From Micromonospora yangpuensis (GTDB taxonomy: Bacteria > Actinomycetota > Actinomycetes > Mycobacteriales > Micromonosporaceae), in contig NZ_FMIA01000002.1 of the NCBI RefSeq assembly GCF_900091615.1, positions 2,666,001 through 2,730,000 of the forward strand: a stretch of 64,000 bases of DNA. Reading direction: 5' to 3'. Below the pieces are notes generated by a model. It was not told the DNA's origin and did no database searches. It saw only the letters and a program-made list of their open reading frames with translations. Shown here in pieces: positions 1 through 8,727 of this stretch (position 1 is the stretch's first letter; each line of letters starts with the position of its first letter). The position numbers were made by a program, and so were the translations under genes.

Positions 1-594
1 GGCAACCTGCACCTGCGGACGGCCAACGGTGAGCTGGCCAAGGTCCCGTTCGACGGCACCACCCTCGGCACGGCGACCGTGGTCAGCCAGCCGAACTGGA
101 CCAACGCCGGCGCCACCTGGCAGGTCGACGACCGGATCTACTGGGCGCGTACGGTGACCGGCGCCCCGAGTGGCAGCCGGATCGACATCTCGCTCTACAA
201 CGGTACGGCGATCGGCGCGTCGTGGGAGGCGTCGGGCTACAACGACTGGTTCAACGCGGCGAACCTGACCGGCGCGTTCTACCTGGACGGTCAGCTCTAC
301 TACACCCGGACCGGGGCCAACGCGCTGTACCACCGGTACTTCGAGATCGACGGCAACTACCTCGGCGCCACCGAGTTCAGCACCCCGACCACCGGGATGA
401 CCTGGTCGGCGGTGCGCGGGATGGCCTGGGTGGACGGGCGGATCGTCTATGGACACACCGACGGTACGCTGCGTGCCGTGCCGTTCGATCCGACGGCCGC
501 GCCGGTGGTGACCGGTACCGCGGCCACCGTGCTCGCGGCGCCGAGCCCGGGGTTGACCTGGTCGCAGTCGGCCATGTTCTTCTCCGTACAGTAA
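1..594 (+). CDS. secreted beta-propeller-like protein, C-terminal part (partial)
   Basis: The window starts inside this gene. The reading frame is open from base 1 to the TAA at 592-594 and gives the last 197 residues. The product is rich in Trp, Tyr, Gly and Thr and has recurring blade-like motifs (RIYWART, QLYYTRTG, RIVYGHTDG, each followed by a turn and a VPFD-type strand), which suggests an extracellular beta-propeller or repeat protein. No catalytic motif is visible. It lies upstream of an exopolysaccharide locus but is separated from it by a strong terminator, so it is probably a separate transcription unit. The N-terminus and any signal peptide lie outside the window. The exact family is not recognised. 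Confidence 0.7.
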   Translation, partial: GNLHLRTANGELAKVPFDGTTLGTATVVSQPNWTNAGATWQVDDRIYWARTVTGAPSGSRIDISLYNGTAIGASWEASGYNDWFNAANLTGAFYLDGQLYYTRTGANALYHRYFEIDGNYLGATEFSTPTTGMTWSAVRGMAWVDGRIVYGHTDGTLRAVPFDPTAAPVVTGTAATVLAAPSPGLTWSQSAMFFSVQ

Positions 595-636
595 GGATCG
601 ACCGATCGTGATGGTTTCTCGGTAGATTGGTCGACC

Positions 637-670
637 GGGGGCCGGCGACGCAGTCGCGTCGCCGGCCCCC
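637..670 (+). terminator. intrinsic terminator hairpin
   Basis: A perfect 15-bp GC-rich stem (637-651 pairs with 656-670) with the 4-base loop AGTC lies 43 bases after the stop of the preceding gene. There is no T-run, as is usual in high-GC actinobacteria. It separates the partial secreted protein from the exopolysaccharide genes. Confidence 0.8.
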
Positions 671-687
671 GAGACGGTGGGGAGGGT

Positions 688-1242
688 GTGTTGGCTGGCG
701 TCGCTCAGACCCGGCGGGGGCCGTTGCTACGCGCGGTGTTCGCGCTCCGGCGGGTGTGGTATCGGCTGCGCTACCGTCGGCTGACCCTCGGCCGGGACGT
801 CGAGATCCGCGGCCGGCTCCGGCTGCGCCGCGGGGTGCGGGTGACCCTCGGCGACCGGACCAGGGTGAACAAGCTGGTCCGCTTCGCCGGGCCGGGTGAG
901 GTGCGGGTGGGCGCGGACTGCCTGCTCAACGCCACCTGGATCGGTGCCTGGACCTCGGTGACCGTCGGTGACCGGTGCCTGCTCTCGGACTGCGAGCTGC
1001 TGGACAACGACTTCCACAACCTTCCCCCCGAGCTGCGGCACGCCCCGCCGACCGCGGCCACCCGCGCCCCGATCGTGGTCGGCGACAACGTCTGGATCGG
1101 CACCCACGCGCTGGTTCTCAAGGGCGTGCGGATCGGCGACGACAGTGTCGTCGGCGCCGGCACGGTCGTCCGGTCCGACGTGCCACCCCGGGTCGTCGTC
1201 GTCGGCAATCCCCAACAGACGGTGAAGAAGTTCCATGACTGA
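688..1242 (+). CDS. hexapeptide-repeat acyltransferase (LbH fold)
   Basis: This 184-residue protein has the left-handed beta-helix pattern of WbbJ/LacA-type O-acyltransferases: imperfect hexapeptides from about residue 35 on, and the characteristic C-terminal block VWIGTHALVLKGVRIGDD at about 134-151 followed by VVGAGTVV. The likely role is acetylation of a sugar in the exopolysaccharide made by the following genes; donor and acceptor cannot be read from sequence. The GTG start at 688 was chosen for the GGGGAGGG ribosome-binding site just upstream. The 3' end overlaps the next gene by 8 bases, implying translational coupling. Confidence 0.8.
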   Translation: MLAGVAQTRRGPLLRAVFALRRVWYRLRYRRLTLGRDVEIRGRLRLRRGVRVTLGDRTRVNKLVRFAGPGEVRVGADCLLNATWIGAWTSVTVGDRCLLSDCELLDNDFHNLPPELRHAPPTAATRAPIVVGDNVWIGTHALVLKGVRIGDDSVVGAGTVVRSDVPPRVVVVGNPQQTVKKFHD

Positions 1243-2914
1243 GCACGCCTCCGCCGGATGGTCCCCGGCCGACCGGCCGACCGGCCCACCCGCCCGTACC
1301 GTCACCATCACCGACGTGCTGCGGGTGCCGCTGCACCGGATCCGTTTGGTGGCCGCGATCGCCGGCTCCGGCCTGCTCGCCGCCCTCACCTTCGTCATGC
1401 TGGCCCCGGCGGCGGTGACCGCCAGCGCGGTGGTGGCGGTACGTCCGGTGGTGACCGACGCGTTCACCCCGACCGGCGGCAGCCCCGACCGGTCGGTGAA
1501 CATGAACGTGGAGAGCGGCATCGCCACCGGCACCGACGTGGTCAGCCGGATCGCCGAGGCGGTCGGTCGTCCCTCGGTGGAGGTCCGCAACGCGCTGGAG
1601 GTCGAGGTACCCACCGGCGGGCAGATCCTGCGCTTCGTCTACCAGGGCCGCACCGTCGACGAGTCGGTGGAGACCGTCAACGTCGCCGCCCGCTCCTACC
1701 TGGACGTGCGCCGGGAGATGTACGAGAGTCAGCGCAACGAGATGCTGCGCTCCTACGACGCGAGCATCGCCAAGGTCACCGAGCAGCAGACCACGCTGCA
1801 GAAGCGGATCGACCGCAACCGGGGCACCGCCGCCGCCGACGCGGCGGTCAGCGAACTCGCCGCGGTCAACAACCAGCTCACCCAGCTCAACTCGGCGCGC
1901 AGCGAGATCGCCGCCGTCGACGTGAACCCGGGCTGGTTGACCCAGACCGCCGAGCCGGAGCTGGCCAACCGGGACGGCAGCCGGATGCTCTACCTGCTCG
2001 CCGGCCTGCTCGGCGGGACGTTGATCGGCGTGGTCGCCGCGTACGGCTGGGAGTCGATCGACAGGCGGATCCGCACGGTGGCCGACGGGCGGGAGGTCAC
2101 CGGACTGCCACTGCTGGGCACCGTCCGGCGGCGGCGGGTGCCCGGCCGGGCACAGTTGGTCGACGCCGACGTCCGCTACGTCGCGATGGCGATCGCCGCG
2201 CAGGTCAGCTCGCCGGCCCGGGTGGCGGTGCTGACCACCCGGGAGGACTCGACCGCGACCACGGCCGGGCTCGCGGTGGCGCTCGCCGCCGACGGCCGTC
2301 CGGTCTTCGTCGCCGACGACAGCGGACGGGCCGGCCGGCTGCGCGAGGCGGTGCTGGCCGGCAGCAACCGGCTGCCCTTCGACCGGGTCGCGGTGGCGCA
2401 GCAGCCACACCTGCCCAACGGCACGGCACCGCCGGTGCGGGGGACCGGGGTGGTGTCGGTGCCCACCGCGGCGGGCGGGACGGCGGGTGCCGGGACGGCG
2501 CCCAACCGGCGGCCCTCGCCGTACCCGGCCGCCGCCCGTACCTCCGGCGACCCGGACGCCACCGCGATCGTGCCCCGGGTCACCTCCGGTCGGGCCGCCG
2601 CCCCCGGGCGGATCGTCGACGCCCGCCGGGGCGGCGCCGAGCCGGCCGGCGACGGTTCGGAGATCACGGTGGGCCCGGGCAGCGTCCGGATCGGCACCGC
2701 CCGGCAGGCAGTGGGCCAACCGCTGGTGCTCTACAACGCGCCACCGGCCGAGTCCGACGAGCGGGGGGTGGCGCTGGCCCGGCAGGGCACCGCGGTGATC
2801 GTGGTCGTGCAGGACCGCACCCGACAGACCGACCTCCGGCGGCTGGTGGAGCGGCTGCGGGCGGCCGGGGTCAGCCCGATCGGCTTCGTGCTGACCCGCG
2901 GCAGCCATGGCTGA
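1235..2914 (+). CDS. Wzz-like polysaccharide co-polymerase with degenerate BY-kinase domain
   Basis: This 559-residue membrane protein has one transmembrane segment at about 38-60 and another at about 251-271, with a coiled-coil-like extracytoplasmic region between (about 150-225). That is the topology of chain-length regulators (Wzz/CapA). The cytoplasmic part from about 327 resembles the Rossmann core of bacterial tyrosine kinases, including a final strand set at 497-556 (LVLYNAPPAES, AVIVVVQD, PIGFVLTRG). However, the Walker A position reads TREDSTATT instead of a GxGKST loop, and a Pro/Ala/Gly-rich insert of about 100 residues splits the fold. It probably controls polymer length with the adjacent polymerase and flippase, without kinase activity. 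Confidence 0.75.
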   Translation: MTEHASAGWSPADRPTGPPARTVTITDVLRVPLHRIRLVAAIAGSGLLAALTFVMLAPAAVTASAVVAVRPVVTDAFTPTGGSPDRSVNMNVESGIATGTDVVSRIAEAVGRPSVEVRNALEVEVPTGGQILRFVYQGRTVDESVETVNVAARSYLDVRREMYESQRNEMLRSYDASIAKVTEQQTTLQKRIDRNRGTAAADAAVSELAAVNNQLTQLNSARSEIAAVDVNPGWLTQTAEPELANRDGSRMLYLLAGLLGGTLIGVVAAYGWESIDRRIRTVADGREVTGLPLLGTVRRRRVPGRAQLVDADVRYVAMAIAAQVSSPARVAVLTTREDSTATTAGLAVALAADGRPVFVADDSGRAGRLREAVLAGSNRLPFDRVAVAQQPHLPNGTAPPVRGTGVVSVPTAAGGTAGAGTAPNRRPSPYPAAARTSGDPDATAIVPRVTSGRAAAPGRIVDARRGGAEPAGDGSEITVGPGSVRIGTARQAVGQPLVLYNAPPAESDERGVALARQGTAVIVVVQDRTRQTDLRRLVERLRAAGVSPIGFVLTRGSHG

Positions 2915-4256
2915 CCCGCGCGCCGACGGCCCACCACCGTCGGCCGCCGTCGGACCGTCGGGGCCCGTCCTGCCGTCGGCCGCCGTGGTGCCGCTGCTGC
3001 CGGTCTGGCCGCTGGCGGTGATGTTCGGGCTGGTGCCGCTCTGGTGGCTGACCGGAGCGTTCTACCTGGGCTGGCCGTTGCTCGGCGCGTTGCTGCTCAC
3101 CATCCTGGTCACCCGGGGCCGGGTGCCGTTGCCCCCGGGAACGGGCGGGTGGCTGCTCTTTCTCGCCCTGGTCGTGGTCAGTGCCACCCAGTTGCAGAAC
3201 GCCGCCTCGCTGCTGACCTTCGCCCTGCGGCTGGCGTTCTACCTGACCGCGCTCATCGTCGGCTGCTACGTCTACGCCGCGGCCCGGGAGCGCCCCCGCC
3301 AGGTGACGGTGCTGATGCCGCTCTGCGCCTTCTGGTTCGGCCTGGTCACCCTGGGCTGGCTGGGGGTGCTGGTGCCCCGCTTCGCGATGACCACGCCGAT
3401 GGAGGTGCTGTTGCCCGCCGGCCTGGCCAACACCCCGTTCATCCAGGACATGGTCCACCTCACCACCGCCGAGTTCAGCCCACGCTCGCTCAACCCGATC
3501 TACCGACCCGCCGCGCCGTACGCGTACACCAACAACTACGGCAGCGCGTACGCGATGAGCCTGCCCTGCGTGGTGGCGCTCAGCATGCTGCTGCGCCGGG
3601 GGCTGCTGCGCTGGGTGCTGCTGGGCTCGTTGCCACTGTCGTTGGCACCGGCCTTCCTCACCCTGAACCGGGCGATGTTCCTCAGTCTCGGCGTCGGGCT
3701 GGCCGTGCTCGGGATCCGGGCCGCCCTGCGGGGCAACATCCGGGTCGCGGCCTCGATCGTCGGGGTCGCCGTGCTCGGCGCGGTGGCCACCCTCTTCATC
3801 CCGGTCGTCGACCTGATCAGCAACCGGGTGGAGTCCAGCGACACCAACACCGACCGGCTCTCGCTCTACACCGAGGTGCTCGACCGGGTCCGCGACTCGC
3901 CGTGGCTGGGCTACGGCGCGCCGGTGAACGTGGACACCGTCTCGGCCGACGCGCCGATCGGCACCCAGGGTCAACTGTGGATGGTGCTGTTCAGCCACGG
4001 GGTGCCCGCGCTGCTCTGCTTCCTCGCCTGGTTCGTGCTGGCGTACCTGGTCTGTTCCCGGGCGGTCTCACCGCCGGGTCAGTGGCTGGCCGTGGTGCCG
4101 GTGGTCTGCCTGGTCCAGGTGCCGTTCTACGGGATGGCCAACCAGAACCTGGCGCTGGCGTTCTTCGTGATCTGCTTCTCGATGGCGCTTACCGAGCGGG
4201 AACGCGCCGTCATCGGTGACCGGGTCCGTCGTACCCCGGTGGCGGTGCCCGCGTGA
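2907..4256 (+). CDS. O-antigen ligase/polymerase family membrane protein (Wzy-like)
   Basis: This 449-residue protein has roughly ten or more hydrophobic segments and a large extracytoplasmic loop at about 155-215, the general layout of Wzy/WaaL-type polymerases. The loop region contains the motif PYAYTNNYGSAYA and a later stretch SRVESSDTNTDRLSLY-like (about 308-325), common in bacterial O-antigen ligase family members. The likely role is to polymerise lipid-linked repeat units on the outer face of the membrane. It overlaps the chain-length regulator by 8 bases and the flippase by 4 bases, so the three form a coupled Wzx/Wzy-type export set. Confidence 0.75.
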   Translation: MADPRADGPPPSAAVGPSGPVLPSAAVVPLLPVWPLAVMFGLVPLWWLTGAFYLGWPLLGALLLTILVTRGRVPLPPGTGGWLLFLALVVVSATQLQNAASLLTFALRLAFYLTALIVGCYVYAAARERPRQVTVLMPLCAFWFGLVTLGWLGVLVPRFAMTTPMEVLLPAGLANTPFIQDMVHLTTAEFSPRSLNPIYRPAAPYAYTNNYGSAYAMSLPCVVALSMLLRRGLLRWVLLGSLPLSLAPAFLTLNRAMFLSLGVGLAVLGIRAALRGNIRVAASIVGVAVLGAVATLFIPVVDLISNRVESSDTNTDRLSLYTEVLDRVRDSPWLGYGAPVNVDTVSADAPIGTQGQLWMVLFSHGVPALLCFLAWFVLAYLVCSRAVSPPGQWLAVVPVVCLVQVPFYGMANQNLALAFFVICFSMALTERERAVIGDRVRRTPVAVPA

Positions 4257-5815
4257 CCGCCGTCGCGCCCCGCGCCGACCAGCCGGCCGACGACGCCACC
4301 GAGACCCGACGCAGCGCCCGCAGCGGCGCCGCCGGTCTGGTCGGGGCGGCCACCAGCGGACTTTTCGGCTTCGTCCTGGCGGTGGTGATCACCCGGGGCT
4401 ACGGTACGGCCGGCTCGGGTGCCTTCTTCGCGGCGATCGGGGTGGTCACCGTCGCCACCGCGGTCTGCACCCTCGGCGCGGAGACCGGGCTGATGTGGGC
4501 GCTACCCCGGCGGCGGACCGGCCCGGACGGTGACGCCGCCCGGCTGCTGCCGGTGGCGCTGGTCCCGCCGCTGCTGATCGCGCTCCTGGTCGCCGTCGGT
4601 GGGGTGGTGGCCGCCGGCGGACTCGCCGGGCTGCTCCTCGACGGCTCGGGTGACGCCGGCCGGCCACTGCTGGTCGCCGCGTTCGTGGCGGTGCCGGTGG
4701 TGGTCGCGATGACCCTGCTGCTCGCGGCGTTGCGCTGTGTACGGCCGATCCGCGCGTACGTCGCCGTGCAGTTCTTCCTGCTGCCGGTGACCCGGCCGCT
4801 GCTGGTCGGCGCGGTGGCCCTGGTCGGCGGCGGCCTGGTGCTGGGCCTGACCGGCTGGCTCGTCCCGGCCGGCATCGCCCTGCTGGCCTGCCTGGCGCTG
4901 GTCGCCGGGCCGGTCGGCCTGGGCCGGGCGGTGCCGCTGCGGCCCCGGCGCACGGACTGGTCGACGTTCTGGGGCTTCGCGCTGCCCCGGGCCGCCTCGG
5001 CGGCGATCGACGCCGGCAGCATGTGGGTCGGGGTGCTGCTCACCTCGGCGCTTGCCGACCAGACCCAGGCCGGTGTCTTCGGCGCGGTCGGCCGCTACGT
5101 GCTCGCCGGTCAGCTGGCCATGCAGGGACTGCGGGTGGCCGTGTCGCCCCAACTGTCGCGGCTGCTCGGCCGGGGGGAACGGGCGGCGGCGGCCACCGTG
5201 CACCGGCAGCTGACCACCTGGGCGCTCGTGCTGTCCTGGCCGGTCTACCTGCTGCTCGCCGTCTTCGGGCTGGCCTTCCTCCAGCTCTTCGGGCCGGAGT
5301 TCGCCGCCGGGGCCACCGCGATGACCGTGCTCGCCCTGGCGATGCTTGTCAACACCGGGGTCGGCAACGTGCAGAGCCTGCTGCTGATGGGCGGGCACAG
5401 CGGCCTGCACCTGGCCGCCGCGGTGGCCGGACTGGCCGGCACCGTCACCCTCGGCGTCGCCCTGATTCCCGGGTACGGCGCGACCGGCGCCGCCCTCGCC
5501 TGGGGGGCCGGGATCGCCACCGAGAACCTGATCGCCTTCAGCTGTGCCCGCCGGACGGTGGGGCAGCCGTTGACCGACCGGGCGATGGGCCGGGCCGCCC
5601 TGCTCACCGTCGCCGGCGTCGGGGCGGCCTCGGCGCTCGGGGTGCTGGTCGCCGGCCGGGGGATCCCCGGGCTGGTGGTGGCGCTGGCCGTGCTGGTGAC
5701 CGGCGCGGTCGCCCTGGTGGCGGTGCCCCGGGTGCGGCGTGGCATCCGGGCGATCCTGACGCAGATCCGGGGCGGGCCGAACCCCGTCCCGACCCAACCC
5801 ACGAAGGGCAGGTGA
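4253..5815 (+). CDS. polysaccharide flippase (Wzx/MATE-like)
   Basis: This 520-residue polytopic membrane protein has about 12-14 hydrophobic segments. The N-terminal part shows the GLVGAATSGLFGFVLAVVI and YGTAGSGAFFAAIGVV pattern typical of the oligosaccharide flippase (MOP) superfamily. It is expected to translocate undecaprenyl-linked repeat units across the membrane for the polymerase encoded just upstream. The GTG start at 4253 overlaps the previous stop as GTGA. Function is inferred from fold and neighbourhood. Confidence 0.8.
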   Translation: MTAVAPRADQPADDATETRRSARSGAAGLVGAATSGLFGFVLAVVITRGYGTAGSGAFFAAIGVVTVATAVCTLGAETGLMWALPRRRTGPDGDAARLLPVALVPPLLIALLVAVGGVVAAGGLAGLLLDGSGDAGRPLLVAAFVAVPVVVAMTLLLAALRCVRPIRAYVAVQFFLLPVTRPLLVGAVALVGGGLVLGLTGWLVPAGIALLACLALVAGPVGLGRAVPLRPRRTDWSTFWGFALPRAASAAIDAGSMWVGVLLTSALADQTQAGVFGAVGRYVLAGQLAMQGLRVAVSPQLSRLLGRGERAAAATVHRQLTTWALVLSWPVYLLLAVFGLAFLQLFGPEFAAGATAMTVLALAMLVNTGVGNVQSLLLMGGHSGLHLAAAVAGLAGTVTLGVALIPGYGATGAALAWGAGIATENLIAFSCARRTVGQPLTDRAMGRAALLTVAGVGAASALGVLVAGRGIPGLVVALAVLVTGAVALVAVPRVRRGIRAILTQIRGGPNPVPTQPTKGR

Positions 5816-5821
5816 GCACCG

Positions 5822-6718
5822 GTGTCCTCGCTCCGAGACCGGATGAAACAGCTGGTACCGACCCAGGTCACCGACCGGGTCAAGGAGAGTCTGGTCGACT
5901 ACGGGGTACGGACCAGCGACCGGCGGCCGTTGCCGGACTTCCTCATCATCGGCACCAAACGCGGTGGGACCACCTCCCTGTGGAACTACCTGATCCAGCA
6001 TCCGCTGGTGCCCCGGCTCTTCCCGGCCTGGAACACCAAGTCCGCGCACTACTTCGAGGAACACTGGCGGCGGGGCGAGGCCTGGTACCGCTCGCACTTC
6101 CCGACCACCCGGCAGCGGGCGGCGCTGGAGAACCGGCACGGCGGCCCGGTCCGCGTCGGCGAGGCGGCCCCGCTGTACATGTTCCACCCGCTCGCCGCGC
6201 AGCGGGTGGTGGAGCTGATGCCGCAGGTGCGGCTGATCGTGCTGCTGCGCGACCCGGTGGAGCGGGCGTACTCGCACTGGAAGGAGCGGCGCACCCACGA
6301 CATCGAGCCGTTGGAGTTCGCCGACGCCCTGGCCGCCGAGGCGGAGCGCACCGCGGGGGAGCGGGAGCGGCTGATCGCCGAGCCGGAGTACTTCAGCGAG
6401 CCCTACGACTGGTACACCTACCGGGCCCGGGGCCGTTACCTGGAGCACCTGGAGCCGTGGCTGGCGCGGTTCGAGACGTCCCAGTTCCTCTTCCTGCCCA
6501 GCGAGGACCTCTACCGCGACGCCCGGTCGACCTACGCGCGCACGCTCGACTTCCTCGGCCTGCCCGCCTTCGACCTGCCCGACTTCAAGGTCTACAACGA
6601 CCGGCGGTCGGCGCCCCTGGACCCCGCGGTACGCGCCGAGCTGACCGACTACTACCGGCCGTACAACCAGGCGCTGGAACGACGCCTCGGGATGACCTTC
6701 GACTGGGGCGCGCGGTGA
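5822..6718 (+). CDS. PAPS-dependent sulfotransferase
   Basis: This 298-residue protein is a soluble sulfotransferase of the heparan-sulfate/NDST type. The 5'-phosphosulfate-binding loop reads LIIGTKRGGTTSLWNYL at about 40-56 and the 3'-phosphate-binding motif reads LLRDPVERAYSHWKE at about 141-155. A late DFLGLP and a Tyr-rich C-terminus also fit the family. Within a polysaccharide export operon the most economical role is sulfation of a sugar in the repeat unit, using PAPS as donor. It begins 6 bases after the flippase stop and overlaps the next gene by 4 bases. Confidence 0.85.
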   Translation: MSSLRDRMKQLVPTQVTDRVKESLVDYGVRTSDRRPLPDFLIIGTKRGGTTSLWNYLIQHPLVPRLFPAWNTKSAHYFEEHWRRGEAWYRSHFPTTRQRAALENRHGGPVRVGEAAPLYMFHPLAAQRVVELMPQVRLIVLLRDPVERAYSHWKERRTHDIEPLEFADALAAEAERTAGERERLIAEPEYFSEPYDWYTYRARGRYLEHLEPWLARFETSQFLFLPSEDLYRDARSTYARTLDFLGLPAFDLPDFKVYNDRRSAPLDPAVRAELTDYYRPYNQALERRLGMTFDWGAR

Positions 6719-8037
6719 CCTCGACCGGTGACCCGCGCGGACGTACCGACGGGTTGGGGTGGGTCAGCCGGGCGGTCTTCGGTGACGACCGGATCGGGCT
6801 GACCGTCGACGGTGCGCCGCCGGCCGGCCACCGGGTGCTGGCCCGGTACACGGTGGTGCCCTCGGTCGAGCGGGCCCGGTTCCTGCTGCCCCGGGGTGCG
6901 ACCCGGGCCACCGCCGCGGCGCTGTTGGCGTACAACGCGCTGCGTCCGCCGAAGATCCGGGCGGTCCGGGCCGGACTCGGCGCGTTGGCCCGGATCGGGG
7001 TGCTGGACGCCGCCCGCTTCCCGACCCTGACCGTGTCGCTGCCGGCCGACGTGGATCCGGCCGGAGCGCTGCTCGCCGCACACCTGGCCGAGTTGCTCGG
7101 CGTCCGTCCGGCGTACGCGGCCTGCGGGATCCGGCCGCCGGACCCCCACCACAAGCCGACGTTGCAGGTCTTCGCGGCCGACGGTCGTCCCCTCGGTTAC
7201 GCCAAGATCGGGTGGAACGACGCCACCCGGGCCCTGGTGACCGCCGAGTGCGCCGCGCTGCGCGCGCTACCGCAGGCATCCGGTGTGGACGGCCATCCGG
7301 TGACGCCCCGGCTGCTGGCCGAACTGACCTGGGCCGGCCAGGTGGTCGCCGTGGTCGAGCCGCTGCCGCTGGCCGTGCGGGGCGTGCCGGTCGACGACCC
7401 GCCGAGGATCGGCGCGCTGCTCGCGGTCGCCCGCCGGGGTGGCGCACCCGCCGCCCCGCGGCCGCTGGCCGGCTCGACCTTCCTGGCCCGACTGACCACC
7501 GAGGCGGCCCGGGCCGCTGCCGCCGACGACACCATGGCCACGGCCACCGCCGGCAGCGGGGTCGAGCAGAGCGGGACGAGCCGGGCGGGGGGCGGCGAGC
7601 GGGCCGGGGCACGGGCGGTCGAGGCGGTCGCGGCGCTGGCCCGCCGGCACGGCGACACCGCTGTCGAGTTCGGACACTGGCACGGTGACTGGGTGCCGTG
7701 GAACCTCGGCCGGCATGCCGGGAACCTGGTCGCCTGGGACTGGGAGCACAGCGGGCCGGACGTACCCCTCGGGTTCGACCTCGCGCACGACGCCTTCCAG
7801 CGGGCCCTAGTGCTCGACGGGCAGCCGGCCGGGGCCGCCGCCGCGGCGGTCGACGCCCACCTCGCCGCGCACGGTGCCGCGCTCGGCCTGTCGGCGGCGG
7901 GCCGGCGGCTGGTGGCCGACGCCTACCTGGTGGAGATGTGGCTGCGCACCTGGCGGCTCGCCGCCGGGGGCGCGGGGTGGAACCCGGCGCTGCATCCCGC
8001 GCTGTTGGACGTCGTCGAGAAAAGACATTCCGGTTGA
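6715..8037 (+). CDS. aminoglycoside-phosphotransferase-fold protein
   Basis: This 440-residue protein carries the C-terminal catalytic signature of the APH/choline-kinase fold: HWHGDWVPWNL at about 321-331 (catalytic Asp and metal-binding Asn) and LVAWDWEHSG at about 338-347 (DFG-like Asp). The N-terminal 140 residues have no recognisable motif. The substrate is unknown; position inside a polysaccharide operon suggests a sugar, lipid-linked sugar or polyol rather than an antibiotic. The GTG at 6715 overlaps the sulfotransferase stop (GTGA). Much longer open frames upstream of it are shadows of the flippase and sulfotransferase genes. Confidence 0.75.
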   Translation: MTSTGDPRGRTDGLGWVSRAVFGDDRIGLTVDGAPPAGHRVLARYTVVPSVERARFLLPRGATRATAAALLAYNALRPPKIRAVRAGLGALARIGVLDAARFPTLTVSLPADVDPAGALLAAHLAELLGVRPAYAACGIRPPDPHHKPTLQVFAADGRPLGYAKIGWNDATRALVTAECAALRALPQASGVDGHPVTPRLLAELTWAGQVVAVVEPLPLAVRGVPVDDPPRIGALLAVARRGGAPAAPRPLAGSTFLARLTTEAARAAAADDTMATATAGSGVEQSGTSRAGGGERAGARAVEAVAALARRHGDTAVEFGHWHGDWVPWNLGRHAGNLVAWDWEHSGPDVPLGFDLAHDAFQRALVLDGQPAGAAAAAVDAHLAAHGAALGLSAAGRRLVADAYLVEMWLRTWRLAAGGAGWNPALHPALLDVVEKRHSG

Positions 8038-8244
8038 TCTGCCGGCCAGATCCGCCGCCGGAGGTCCACAATCCGACGTATCCGCAGGTGATGACGACAC
8101 CATCGGTATGGTGTCCGCTGTGGACGACATCGGAGCCGGATCGCCGCGGGGGCAACCGGCTTCACATTCCACGTCGTTCTGTGATGTCCTGACTACCGAT
8201 AGAAACCGTTGATTGTCCTTCCGGGCGTGCTTGTGGGGAGTCGC
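8038..8244 (+). promoter_or_regulatory. intergenic region with hairpin before the glycosyltransferase genes
   Basis: This 207-base spacer has a perfect 8-bp inverted repeat (8096-8103 with 8108-8115, loop CGGT), followed by less GC-rich DNA with a TAGAAA hexamer at 8200-8205. It may end one transcript and start the next. I see no gene in it, and the promoter assignment is weak. Confidence 0.35.
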
Positions 8245-8727
8245 GTGGACCCGACCGTCGAGGATCCGGCTGATCCTGCTGTCCTGTTGCTGGTCGGCTC
8301 CAGCGGTGGCCATCTGGCCCAACTGCTGGCGCTGCGCCCGTGGTACGAGCGGTGGCCCCGGTGCTGGGTCACCTTCGACACCCCCGAGGCGGTGTCGCTG
8401 CTGACCGGTGAGGAGCTGGTCGCCGCCCACCATCCGACCACCCGCAACCTGCCCAACCTGCTGCGCAACGCCTGGCTCGCGTTGCGGGTGCTGCGTACCC
8501 GGAGAATCGCCGCCGTGGTGACCACCGGCGCGGGCGTGGCGGTGCCCTTCGTGGTGTTGGCCCGCCTGCGGGGCATCCCGACGGTCTACATCGAGGTGTA
8601 CGACCGCATCGACACCCCGACGCTCACCGCCCGACTCTGCCGACCGTTCCTGTCGGTGATGCTCGTGCAGTGGGAGGAGCAGCGCCGGCAGTACCCCGAG
8701 GCGACCGTCGTGGGGACCCTGCTGTGA
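8245..8727 (+). CDS. PssD/Alg14-type glycosyltransferase subunit
   Basis: This protein of about 160 residues has the Alg14/PssD/Cps14F pattern: LLLVGSSGGHLAQLLAL at the N-terminus (the SGGH motif), AVVTTGAGVAVPF in the middle, and VYIEVYDRIDTPTLTARL downstream. In this family it is the membrane-anchoring partner that recruits the catalytic PssE/Alg13 subunit, and the next gene is exactly that partner. The GTG at 8245 was chosen because GGGGAG ends 4 bases before it; an in-frame TTG at 8209 would add 12 residues. It overlaps the next gene by 4 bases (GTGA). Confidence 0.8.
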   Translation: MDPTVEDPADPAVLLLVGSSGGHLAQLLALRPWYERWPRCWVTFDTPEAVSLLTGEELVAAHHPTTRNLPNLLRNAWLALRVLRTRRIAAVVTTGAGVAVPFVVLARLRGIPTVYIEVYDRIDTPTLTARLCRPFLSVMLVQWEEQRRQYPEATVVGTLL

